Origin: Oceanimonas pelagia
GTDB lineage: Bacteria; Pseudomonadota; Gammaproteobacteria; Enterobacterales; Aeromonadaceae
Direction: 5' to 3'
NCBI RefSeq assembly: GCF_030849025.1
Contig: NZ_CP118224.1
Span: forward strand, 1,534,001-1,598,000
DNA: 64,000 nt
Below are positions 48,900-56,344 of this stretch, in pieces (within the stretch, counting starts at the first letter, position 1; each line of letters starts with the position of its first letter). The position numbers and the translations under genes were made by a program. Under the pieces are notes generated by a model that was not told the origin of the DNA, did not search any database, and worked only from the letters and a program-made list of their open reading frames with translations.

Positions 48900-49076
48900 T
48901 CATTTTCTCTCTCTTAGAGCAATTACTCCGTGATCAAAGTAAGCATGCTCAATATCTACACAGCTTTGCTCGTTATCTTCGTCACCGCGATCTAATTCAT
49001 TGATTTTAATAACCTTTAGTCCATCTTGCTGCTGTACACGCGCGCACTTTGTTGATAACGCGCATGCAAAGCTCAC
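48900..49076 (-). CDS. Cassette 1: start-less frame running out of attI
   Basis: A low-GC frame ending SCVDIEHAYFDHGVIALRERK. The putative cassette part (48900-49013) has no ATG, GTG or TTG start; the frame stays open upstream through attI to GTG 49076, giving 58 residues. In class 1 integrons a short attI frame (ORF-11) helps translate cassettes without ribosome sites; a fused frame is a possible parallel. It could also be a truncated gene or chance. No family recognised. Confidence 0.3.
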   Translation of the reverse strand: MSFACALSTKCARVQQQDGLKVIKINELDRGDEDNEQSCVDIEHAYFDHGVIALRERK

Positions 49077-49080
49077 AGTT
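49007..49080. other. Probable attI region
   Basis: On the minus strand CTAAAGGTTATTA (core GTTATTA, complement of 49007-49013) follows a CAGCAGCAAGATGG stretch that recalls the direct repeats of attI1. It lies ~100 nt from the intI start, the usual place. The core is imperfect (GTTRRRY), so the exact crossover is uncertain. No cassette promoter could be fixed. Confidence 0.4.
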
Positions 49081-49085
49081 TGCAA

Positions 49086-49107
49086 TATACTGTACATGCA
49101 TACAGTT
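49086..49107 (+). promoter_or_regulatory. LexA (SOS) box over the intI -10
   Basis: CTGT-ACATGCAT-ACAG (49090-49105) is a full-consensus LexA site. The -10 hexamer TATACT (49086-49091) overlaps its left half, so LexA would block intI transcription until DNA damage. It lies 12 nt before the ATG. SOS control of intI is known for other integrons. Confidence 0.9.
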
Positions 49108-49116
49108 AAACGTGAG

Positions 49117-50106
49117 ATGGGTAACAGCATGGCTGCCAGTCCGTTTTTGAATCGCATTCGCCGGGAGCTGCGCCTGGGTGGCTACAGCTTGCGCACCGAA
49201 AAAACCTGGCTGCACTGGATCAAACGGTTTATTCGCTTTCATCGATTGCGACATCCAGCCGACATGGGTGCACCAGAAGTGCGCCGCTTTCTTACCTGGC
49301 TGGCCGCCGATTGTCATGTTGCCGTCAACACGCAGAAAACCGCCCTTAATGCTCTGGCCTTTATGTATCACAAGGTACTGAACATCGAGCTTGGCGAGCT
49401 GGATTTTCATCGCGCCAATCAGTACCGCCGCCTTCCCGTTGTGCTTACTCAGGCTGAAGTCGCCTTAATCCTCAAACAACTGGATGAACGCAACCGGCTG
49501 ATCTTTTCATTGCTGTATGGCAGCGGCCTCAGAATCACCGAGTGTCTGCGGCTCAGAGTGCAGGACATTGGCTTTAACGACGGCTCTGTTACCGTGCGTA
49601 ATGGCAAAGGCAATAAAGACAGAAAAACCATGTTAAGCCAGCGGCTTCATTGCCTGCTGCACCAGCAGATAGAAGGCGCCTTGTCGATTCAGCAGGAAGA
49701 TAACCTGAAAGGTGTTGGCCCGTCACTGCCTTACGCCATTGGCAAAAAATACCCCAATGCCTATCGTCAACCGGCCTGGATGTTTGTTTTCCCGTCCGTC
49801 AGCCTGTGCAAACATCCCGTTACCGGAATAGTTTGCCGTCATCACCTGCATGACTCGGTTCCACGCAGGGCGCTTAAAGCGGCAGTTCGTCAGTCCGGCA
49901 TCTGCAACAAGCGCATCAGTTGCCATACCTTTCGCCATTCCTTTGCCACGCATTTGCTTCAAAGCGGTCGCGATATCAGAACGGTACAGGAGCTGCTTGG
50001 CCACAGCGATGTGCGCACCACCCAAATTTACACCCATGTGATCGGTCAGCACTTTGCCGGCACACACAGCCCGCTCGACTTTCTTGCCAGTGCAGACAAA
50101 CAGTAA
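49117..50106 (+). CDS. intI: Integron integrase (tyrosine recombinase)
   Basis: A 329-residue IntI. The N-terminal SAM-like domain reads GGYSLRTEKTWLHWIKRFIR. Catalytic residues: Arg139 (GSGLRITE), Lys164, His270-x-x-Arg273 (CHTFRHSFATHL), His296 (LLGHSDVR), Tyr305 (QIYTHV). The IntI-specific insert is present at about 197-227 (VGPSLPYAIGKKYPNAY, WMFVFPS), which separates it from XerC/D. ATG 49117 or 49129 are both possible. It is divergent from the cassette array, the normal integron layout. It appears intact, so the integron should be active. Confidence 0.96.
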   Translation: MGNSMAASPFLNRIRRELRLGGYSLRTEKTWLHWIKRFIRFHRLRHPADMGAPEVRRFLTWLAADCHVAVNTQKTALNALAFMYHKVLNIELGELDFHRANQYRRLPVVLTQAEVALILKQLDERNRLIFSLLYGSGLRITECLRLRVQDIGFNDGSVTVRNGKGNKDRKTMLSQRLHCLLHQQIEGALSIQQEDNLKGVGPSLPYAIGKKYPNAYRQPAWMFVFPSVSLCKHPVTGIVCRHHLHDSVPRRALKAAVRQSGICNKRISCHTFRHSFATHLLQSGRDIRTVQELLGHSDVRTTQIYTHVIGQHFAGTHSPLDFLASADKQ

Positions 50107-50229
50107 CCAGATACACACTCCGAACACCACCCACGCTACCGCCGGACCTTGCAGGCGATCATCCTGTTTGCAGCGTTGTAAATTTGCGACCTATTTTGAC
50201 GCGCTGGCAGATTATTTCAATTGAGACCT

Positions 50230-50262
50230 ATACAAAAACGGCCCGCAGTGCGGGCCGTTGGG
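50230..50262 (-). terminator. Terminator of the FrnE-like gene
   Basis: A 10-bp stem (50237-50246 with 50250-50259, loop AGT) with a U run on the minus strand (complement of 50234-50238), 17 nt after the stop of the minus-strand gene. Confidence 0.85.
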
Positions 50263-50276
50263 CATAACGTGAGCAT

Positions 50277-50924
50277 TCAGGCAGATTCTTCACCAATTTC
50301 GCGCAAGGCCTGCACCAGGGCATCGGGCTCCTGGGCGCCGGCAATCAGATACTGGTTGTTGATAATAAAGGCGGGCACGGAAGTTACCCCGGCTTGCTGG
50401 TAAGTGGCTTCCTCTTCCCGCACCTGGTCGGCGTATTGATCCGAGTTCAGCACCTGTCTGGCTTTTGCCGGATCCAGCCCCAGTGCTTGAACGCAGTTCA
50501 GCAGCACGGCGTGATCAGACACATCCATGGCCTTGCCAAAATACACCTCAAACAGCGCCTGCTTCATGGCGGTTTGCCGGCCCTGCTCCCCTGCCCACTT
50601 CACCAGCCGGTGGGCATCAAAGGTATTGCAGGTAAACCGCTCCTGTATTTTTGCGAAGTTAAGGCCAAGCTCGGTAGCAATGGCCTGCATGCGCTGCTGA
50701 TTTTCCCGCATCTCCTGCTCGCTGCGGCCGTATTTTCTTGCCAGGGCAGGCAGAATGGGCTCACCCTGCCCGGTGTGATCCGGGTTCAGTTCAAATGCCT
50801 TCCACTGCACGCTGAATTCATATTCGGTTGTCAGCCGCTCCATGGCCTGCGCCAGCCGGGCATAACCAATGGCACACCAGGGGCAGGCGATATCGGAAAC
50901 AATATCTATTCGTATCTTTTTCAT
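50277..50924 (-). CDS. DsbA-family oxidoreductase (FrnE-like)
   Basis: A 215-residue thioredoxin-fold protein without a signal peptide. MKKIRIDIVSDIACPWCAIG has the CPWC active site; the helical insert and the cis-Pro in GVTSVPAFIINNQY complete the DsbA/FrnE pattern. FrnE-type proteins act in the cytoplasm as disulfide oxidoreductases or isomerases, in some species linked to oxidative stress. ATG 50924 has AGGAGC upstream. It follows the DUF503 gene by 7 nt. Confidence 0.92.
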   Translation of the reverse strand: MKKIRIDIVSDIACPWCAIGYARLAQAMERLTTEYEFSVQWKAFELNPDHTGQGEPILPALARKYGRSEQEMRENQQRMQAIATELGLNFAKIQERFTCNTFDAHRLVKWAGEQGRQTAMKQALFEVYFGKAMDVSDHAVLLNCVQALGLDPAKARQVLNSDQYADQVREEEATYQQAGVTSVPAFIINNQYLIAGAQEPDALVQALREIGEESA

Positions 50925-50931
50925 GGTGCTC

Positions 50932-51213
50932 CTACAGAAATTCGTGAGTGACCTTGATGATGCGGGCTTCCACGGTGCACTGTATCTTGTCTTCAATGCG
51001 GCTGCACAGCGATTCCACCTCGCGGCGCGAGGCGGCCACCACCACGAATGTCCATTCGCTGGCATCGTGACTGTTATGTGCACCGCTCTCGCACACCGCT
51101 ACCGCCGGGTTGCGCCCGAACCGTTCGTGCAGGCCCCCAATGCGCTGGCGTTTTTCCTTTAACGAGCCACAGCCCGGCAGAGAAAAGGTGATGCTCAGCA
51201 AGCCGATATGCAT
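50932..51213 (-). CDS. DUF503 (YlxP-like) protein
   Basis: A 93-residue protein. MHIGLLSITFSLPGCGSLKE and LKEKRQRIGGLHERFGRNPAV are the DUF503 signature; the Val/Ile-rich VVVAASRREVESLCSRIEDK follows. The fold is a small alpha/beta domain; the family has been linked to ribosome maturation in Bacillus, but not in this group. AAGGAGG precedes the ATG. It forms a two-gene unit with the FrnE-like gene. Confidence 0.88.
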   Translation of the reverse strand: MHIGLLSITFSLPGCGSLKEKRQRIGGLHERFGRNPAVAVCESGAHNSHDASEWTFVVVAASRREVESLCSRIEDKIQCTVEARIIKVTHEFL

Positions 51214-51299
51214 GTCGTCCTCCTTGCTGGCGGTGTTACAGGGCCAGACAAGGATAGTGTTTCACGTCCCGGTCAGCAGCGCGAACGACTTTATGCAGG

Positions 51300-51326
51300 A
51301 CACCGGCCCGCTATATGGGCCGGTGT
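51300..51326. repeat. Hairpin after the phoD gene
   Basis: ACACCGGCCC (51300-51309) pairs with GGGCCGGTGT (51317-51326), loop GCTATAT. It lies 15 nt after the phosphatase stop. No U run follows on the minus strand, so termination is uncertain. Confidence 0.5.
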
Positions 51327-51340
51327 GTTTCAAGGGAGTA

Positions 51341-52870
51341 TCAGGCGGGTTGCAGCACCTTGGTGAACAGGGTGGCGTTGTTCAGATCCTTGAGGGTCAC
51401 GGTCATGGCGCGGCTTTCTGGGTTTATATCCACCTGACCAAAGAACTGCAGGCCGGCCAGGGGCGACTGGTTCTGGGTGGCGGGCGATTTCTCGTAGACC
51501 ACCTGCAGGCCAAAGGTGTCGTCCGGCTTACCGGGGCCAAAACTGCCGGCGTTCAGCGGACCGGAGACAAACTCCCAGAAAGGCGCAAAGTCCTTAAAGC
51601 TGGCCCTGGCCGGATCATAGAAGTGGGCGGCGGTGTAGTGCACGTCGGCGGTAAACCACACCACGTTTTGAATGCCGGCATCCTTAATGCCCTTGAGCAG
51701 CCGGGCAATTTCCAGCTCCCTGCCCCTGGCCGGGCCGTGATCGCCGTTGGCCACCGCCTCCCATTTGTCACCGTCGGCCACCTGCAGGCCCAGGGGCATG
51801 TCGCAGAACACCGCCTTCCAGGTGGCGGTGGAGGCCTTGAGCTCTGCCAGCAGCCAGTCGACCTGAGTGTTGCCAAGAATGGCGGTGTCGTCCCCTTCCC
51901 GGGTTTGCAGGTTGGCGCTGTTGGGGCCACGGTAGGAGCGCATGTCGAGCACAAAGCGGTCGAGCAGCGGGCCAAAGGGCAGACTGCGGTAAATTCGCTC
52001 GCTGCCTTCAGGGCCGGTGCGACGAATGGGGGCGTAATCAAAAAAGGCACGGGTGGCCCGGGCCTGCAACAGGGTGGCGCTTTTTACCTGGTAGCGGGCG
52101 TCGCCGCTCAGATCCTTGGAAGCGGAATAGTTGTTCACCACTTCGTGATCGTCCCACTGCCAGATCTGCGCCACCCGGCTGTTAAACAGCCGCACGTTTT
52201 CGTCCATCAGGTTATAGCGGTAGCGGCCGCGAAATTCGTTGAGGGTTTCGGCGACCTTGCTCACCTCAGGAGTGACCAGGTTTTTCCAGATCCTGCCGTC
52301 TTCCACCTCTATTTGTGCAGGAATGGGGCCGTCGGCATAGATGTTGTCGCCGCTGTGCACAAAGAAGTCGGGCTTCTGCTCGGCCATGGTGCGGTAAATT
52401 TTCATGCCGCCCATTTCTGGGTTAATGCCATAGCCCTGGCCGGCGGTGTCGCCGGACCACAAAAACCGCACCGGGGCGGCGGCCACGGGGGCGGTCATAA
52501 AGCTGCCCGTTACCCAGTCGGAGAACTCGCCATTGCCGGCATCGCTGTAGCCCACCCGCACATGAATGCGGCGGCCGGCGGGCAAACCGGTGAGCTCCAC
52601 CCGGCTGGTAAAGTCGCCGGGCGACAGCGCCCAGGGCCCGCGCACCCGCTGGGCCTGTTCAAAGTCCGGGGCGGTGCTCCATTCCACCCACATGCGCGCC
52701 GGCCGGTCGCACCGCCCCCACACAATGGCGCTGTGGGCCAGCACGTCGCCAATCTGAATGCCGCTTTGCTGTTCTGGTTTGCCCTCGTTGGCCGCCATGG
52801 CCGGGGTCTTGCTCAGCAGCAGACCGCCACCCAGCACCGCCATGCCCTGAATAAAGTCGCGTCGTTTCAT
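51341..52870 (-). CDS. PhoD-family alkaline phosphatase, Tat-exported
   Basis: A 509-residue phosphatase/phosphodiesterase. The Tat signal MKRRDFIQGMAVLGGGLLLS ends near AMAANEG. A Fn3-like N-terminal domain (VWGRCDRPARMWVEW) precedes the metallophosphoesterase domain, with metal ligands in LWSGDTAGQGYG, HSGDNIYADGP, WDDHEVVNNY and FTADVHYTAAHFYD. PhoD binds Ca2+ and Fe3+ and cleaves phosphomono- and diesters in the periplasm. It is a single gene; no pho box was identified. Confidence 0.9.
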   Translation of the reverse strand: MKRRDFIQGMAVLGGGLLLSKTPAMAANEGKPEQQSGIQIGDVLAHSAIVWGRCDRPARMWVEWSTAPDFEQAQRVRGPWALSPGDFTSRVELTGLPAGRRIHVRVGYSDAGNGEFSDWVTGSFMTAPVAAAPVRFLWSGDTAGQGYGINPEMGGMKIYRTMAEQKPDFFVHSGDNIYADGPIPAQIEVEDGRIWKNLVTPEVSKVAETLNEFRGRYRYNLMDENVRLFNSRVAQIWQWDDHEVVNNYSASKDLSGDARYQVKSATLLQARATRAFFDYAPIRRTGPEGSERIYRSLPFGPLLDRFVLDMRSYRGPNSANLQTREGDDTAILGNTQVDWLLAELKASTATWKAVFCDMPLGLQVADGDKWEAVANGDHGPARGRELEIARLLKGIKDAGIQNVVWFTADVHYTAAHFYDPARASFKDFAPFWEFVSGPLNAGSFGPGKPDDTFGLQVVYEKSPATQNQSPLAGLQFFGQVDINPESRAMTVTLKDLNNATLFTKVLQPA

Positions 52871-53036
52871 GTTTCCTCCTCCACAGGTTCATCAGCAGAG
52901 TTACTCTGGCGACCAAAGATGAACACCGGATAAAGGCTGCATGACGCCTTGAAGACACTGGCCAGAAAGTCGATATGCGCGAAGGACCTGATGCCGCAAA
53001 GACATTTGATTACCGCACCTGCGCCGGGCGCAGCAA

Positions 53037-53062
53037 GAGCCGGTGGCAGGAAGCACCGGCTC
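53037..53062. repeat. Hairpin after prpE
   Basis: GAGCCGGTG (53037-53045) pairs with CACCGGCTC (53054-53062), loop GCAGGAAG. It lies 33 nt beyond the prpE stop and may terminate the prp transcript, though the U run is poor. Confidence 0.5.
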
Positions 53063-53094
53063 AAAAACCACACGCTATTACAGACCGAAACCGC

Positions 53095-54969
53095 TTATTC
53101 CAGCAGCTGCGCCAGCTCGTCGAGGGATGAGGGATCGTCGATGGTGGACGGCACCACATACTGCTCGCCGTCGGCGATCTGGCGGATCACCCGGCGCAGT
53201 ATCTTGCCGGAACGGGTTTTGGGCAGCCGGTCCACGATGATCGCCTGCTTGAAGCAGGCCACCGCGCCCAGCTGATCGCGCACCAGTTGCAGCAGTGCCC
53301 GCTCGATGCTGCCGTTGTCCGACACATAGCCGTCCTTCAGCACCACCAGCCCCAGCGGCAGCTGGCCTTTCAGCTCGTCGTGCACACCAATCACAGCGCA
53401 TTCCGCCACCGCCTCGTGGCTGCCGACGATCTCTTCCATCTCGCCGGTGGAGAGCCGGTGGCCGGCCACGTTGATCACATCGTCCATGCGCCCCATCACG
53501 AACAGGTAACCGTCTTCATCCACATAGCCGCCGTCGCCGGACACATAGTAGCCGGGGAACTGGCTCAGATAACCGGATTCAAAACGGTCGTGGTTGCGCC
53601 ATACGGTGGGCAAACAGCCCGGCGGCAGCGGCCGTTTAATGGCGATATAGCCCTGCTCGCCGGGCGGCTGCACCTCGCCGGTTTCACTCAGCACCGCCAC
53701 CTGGTAGCCCGGGGTGGGCATGGTGGCCGAGCCGGGCTTCACCGCAAAGCGCTCCAGCCCCAGCGGGTTGCCGGCAATGGCCCAGCCGGTTTCGGTCTGC
53801 CACCAGTGATCCACCACCGGCCGACCGGTGTGGCTCTGCACCCATTCCAGGGTGGGCGGATCGAGCCGCTCGCCGGCCATAAAGATGGTGGTGAGTTTGT
53901 CCATGGGGTAATGGGCCAGCTGCTCGCCGTTGGGGTCTTCCTTTTTAATGGCGCGAAACGCCGTGGGCGCCGAAAACAGCACCTTGACCTTGTATTCATC
54001 GCACACCCGCCAGAAGGCGCCGGGATCCGGGGTTTTCACCGGCTTGCCTTCATACAGCACTGTGGTGCAGCCGTAGATCAGCGGCGCATAAACGATATAG
54101 GAATGGCCCACCACCCAGCCCACGTCGGAAGCGGCCCAGAACACATCGCCGGGGGTCACGTTGTAGATGGTCGACATGCTGTAATGCATGGCCACCGCAT
54201 GACCGCCGTTGTCACGCACCACGCCCTTGGGCTTGCCGGTGGTGCCCGAGGTATACAGTATGTAGAGCGGATCCGTGGCCCTGACCGGCACGCAGTCGTG
54301 GGGTGCGGCCTTTTGCAGCAGTGCCGACCAGTCCTTGTCCCGCTCATGGTGCAGATCCGCCAGACACTCCCGGCGCTGCACCACCACCACATGCTCCGGC
54401 TTCCAGCGGCTGTCCATCACCGCCTTGTCCACCATCGGCTTGTAGGGGATCACCTTGTTCACCTCCACCCCGCAGCTGGCGGTGAGCACCACTTTCGGCT
54501 CGGCGTCCTCAATGCGCACCGCCAGCTCATTGGGGGCAAAACCGCCGAACACCACGGAGTGAATGGCCCCGAGGCGGGCGCAGGCCAGCATGGCCATAAC
54601 GGCCTCGGGGATCATCGGCATGTAGATCACCACCCGGTCGCCTTTGGTCACCCCCAGCCCGGCCAGCATGCCGGCTACCCTGGCCACCTGATCCCGCAGC
54701 GCGCCATAGCTGTATCGGGCTTTTTTGCCGGTCACCGGCGAGTCGTAGATCAGCGCGGTCTGCTCCCCCCGGCCCTGGGTCACATGATGATCCAGCGCCA
54801 GATAGGCGGTGTTGAGCTCGCCATCGGCAAACCAGCGCTCAATGCCGTGCTCGTCCTTGCTTAATATGGTGTGCGGAAAGGTGAACCAGGCCAGCTTGCC
54901 GGCCTGCTGCTTCCAGAAGGTCTCCGGCGAACGGGCCGCCGAATCAAATGCCTGCTGATAGGTAACCAT
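53095..54969 (-). CDS. prpE: Propionyl-CoA synthetase
   Basis: A 624-residue AMP-forming acyl-CoA synthetase. ATG 54969 (MVTYQQAFDSAARSPETFWK) has AGGAG 8 nt upstream; a start 18 nt earlier is less likely. The ATP motif is YTSGTTGKPKGVVRDNGG; the C-terminal catalytic Lys, likely acetylation-controlled, is in LPKTRSGKILRRVIR. HWWQTETGW and GHRLSTGEMEE are other core motifs. It activates propionate for the methylcitrate cycle. It is last in the prp cluster. Confidence 0.94.
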   Translation of the reverse strand: MVTYQQAFDSAARSPETFWKQQAGKLAWFTFPHTILSKDEHGIERWFADGELNTAYLALDHHVTQGRGEQTALIYDSPVTGKKARYSYGALRDQVARVAGMLAGLGVTKGDRVVIYMPMIPEAVMAMLACARLGAIHSVVFGGFAPNELAVRIEDAEPKVVLTASCGVEVNKVIPYKPMVDKAVMDSRWKPEHVVVVQRRECLADLHHERDKDWSALLQKAAPHDCVPVRATDPLYILYTSGTTGKPKGVVRDNGGHAVAMHYSMSTIYNVTPGDVFWAASDVGWVVGHSYIVYAPLIYGCTTVLYEGKPVKTPDPGAFWRVCDEYKVKVLFSAPTAFRAIKKEDPNGEQLAHYPMDKLTTIFMAGERLDPPTLEWVQSHTGRPVVDHWWQTETGWAIAGNPLGLERFAVKPGSATMPTPGYQVAVLSETGEVQPPGEQGYIAIKRPLPPGCLPTVWRNHDRFESGYLSQFPGYYVSGDGGYVDEDGYLFVMGRMDDVINVAGHRLSTGEMEEIVGSHEAVAECAVIGVHDELKGQLPLGLVVLKDGYVSDNGSIERALLQLVRDQLGAVACFKQAIIVDRLPKTRSGKILRRVIRQIADGEQYVVPSTIDDPSSLDELAQLLE

Positions 54970-55047
54970 GGTGTGTGCTCCTGACATTGCTTGTCCATAA
55001 GCGCCGAGGCGCAGTGAGTGTGTTGCAGATTCGGTAGTACGGACCTG

Positions 55048-56232
55048 CTATGGCAGCGTGCCGGCGGGCACCCGCACCCATCCTTCCATCAAAATGCGGG
55101 CACTGCGGCTCATGCTGGCCCGCTCCACCTGCCAGCCCTCGGCCGTGTGCCGGGCCTGGGCTCCCACCTTGAGCGTGCCCGAGGGGTGACCAAAGCTCAC
55201 CGATTCCCTGTCGCCGCCCCCGGCGGCCAGGTTCACCAGGGTGCCCGGCACGCAGGCGGCGGCGGCAATGGCCACGGCGGCGGTGCCCATCATGGCGTGG
55301 TGCAGTTTGCCCATGGACAGCGCCCGCACCAGCAGATCCACATCATTGGCGCCAACCGGCTGGCCGCCGGAGGCGGTGTAACTTGCCGGCCCGGCCACAA
55401 AGGCCACCTTGGGGGTGTGCTGGCGGCGGGCGGCATCTTCCGGCCGCGCAATCAGCCCCATTTTCACGGCGCCGCAAGCGCGAATTTGTTCAAACATCGC
55501 CAGGGTGTCGGCCTGGTTGTTGATGTCGTCCTGCAGCTCGGTGCCGGCAAGGCCCAGGCATTCAGCATTCACAAAAATGGTGGGAATGCCGGCGTTGATC
55601 AGGGTGGCGTTTATCGTCCCCAGCCCCGGCACCTCCAGCACATTCACCAGGTTACCGGTGGGAAACAGGGCGCCCTCGCCCGGCGCCATGAAGTCCACCC
55701 GTATTTCGGCGGCGGCAAAGGTCACACCGTCCAGCGCGAAGTCGCCGCTTTCCTGCACCTGGCCGTCTTTCATGGGCACATGCACCAGCAGGGTCTGGCC
55801 AATATTGGCCTGCCAGATCCGCACGGTGGCGATGCCGTTTTGCGGCAGCCGCCCGGGCGGGATCAGTCCGGCATGAATGGCAAAGGGGCCGACCGCCGCC
55901 GTCAGGTTACCGCAGTTGCCGCTCCAGTCGACAAAGGGCTGGTCGATGGACACCTGCCCAAACAGGTAATCCACATCGTGATCGGGTTTGTCGCTTTTCG
56001 ACACGATCACCGTCTTGCTGGTGCTGGAGGTGGCGCCGCCCATGCCGTCTATCTGCTTGCCGTAGGGATCCGGGCTGCCAATCACCCGCAGCAGCAGCCG
56101 GTCCCGGGCTTCGCCGGGCACCTGCGCCGCCGGTGGCAGATCGCCCAGATTAAAAAACACTCCCTTGCTGGTGCCGCCCCGCATATAGGTGGCGGGCACT
56201 TTCAGCTGCGGAGGAAAGGCATTGCTTGCCAT
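55048..56232 (-). CDS. prpF: AcnD-accessory isomerase PrpF
   Basis: A 394-residue protein with the diaminopimelate-epimerase fold. VPATYMRGGTSKGVFFN is the PrpF signature, and DWSGNCGNLTAAVGPFAI holds the first active-site Cys region. It isomerises methyl-aconitate (trans to cis) so that AcnD can supply 2-methylisocitrate. The presence of acnD and prpF replaces PrpD, absent here. It follows acnD by 112 nt. Confidence 0.94.
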   Translation of the reverse strand: MASNAFPPQLKVPATYMRGGTSKGVFFNLGDLPPAAQVPGEARDRLLLRVIGSPDPYGKQIDGMGGATSSTSKTVIVSKSDKPDHDVDYLFGQVSIDQPFVDWSGNCGNLTAAVGPFAIHAGLIPPGRLPQNGIATVRIWQANIGQTLLVHVPMKDGQVQESGDFALDGVTFAAAEIRVDFMAPGEGALFPTGNLVNVLEVPGLGTINATLINAGIPTIFVNAECLGLAGTELQDDINNQADTLAMFEQIRACGAVKMGLIARPEDAARRQHTPKVAFVAGPASYTASGGQPVGANDVDLLVRALSMGKLHHAMMGTAAVAIAAAACVPGTLVNLAAGGGDRESVSFGHPSGTLKVGAQARHTAEGWQVERASMSRSARILMEGWVRVPAGTLP

Positions 56233-56344
56233 GGTTAACTCCTTTTAATGGCTCGTTTGTTGCCGGCATTAGTGGGGTCACGTCGACCTTCGTCAGAATG
56301 ACGGCTAAGCGGGGTTACGGCCCGGAGGCCGGCATGAGCTATTC

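Noticed and set aside
49000..49116. Longer N terminus of the integrase
   Set aside because: It would be translated through the LexA box and promoter; IntI homology begins after ATG 49117.
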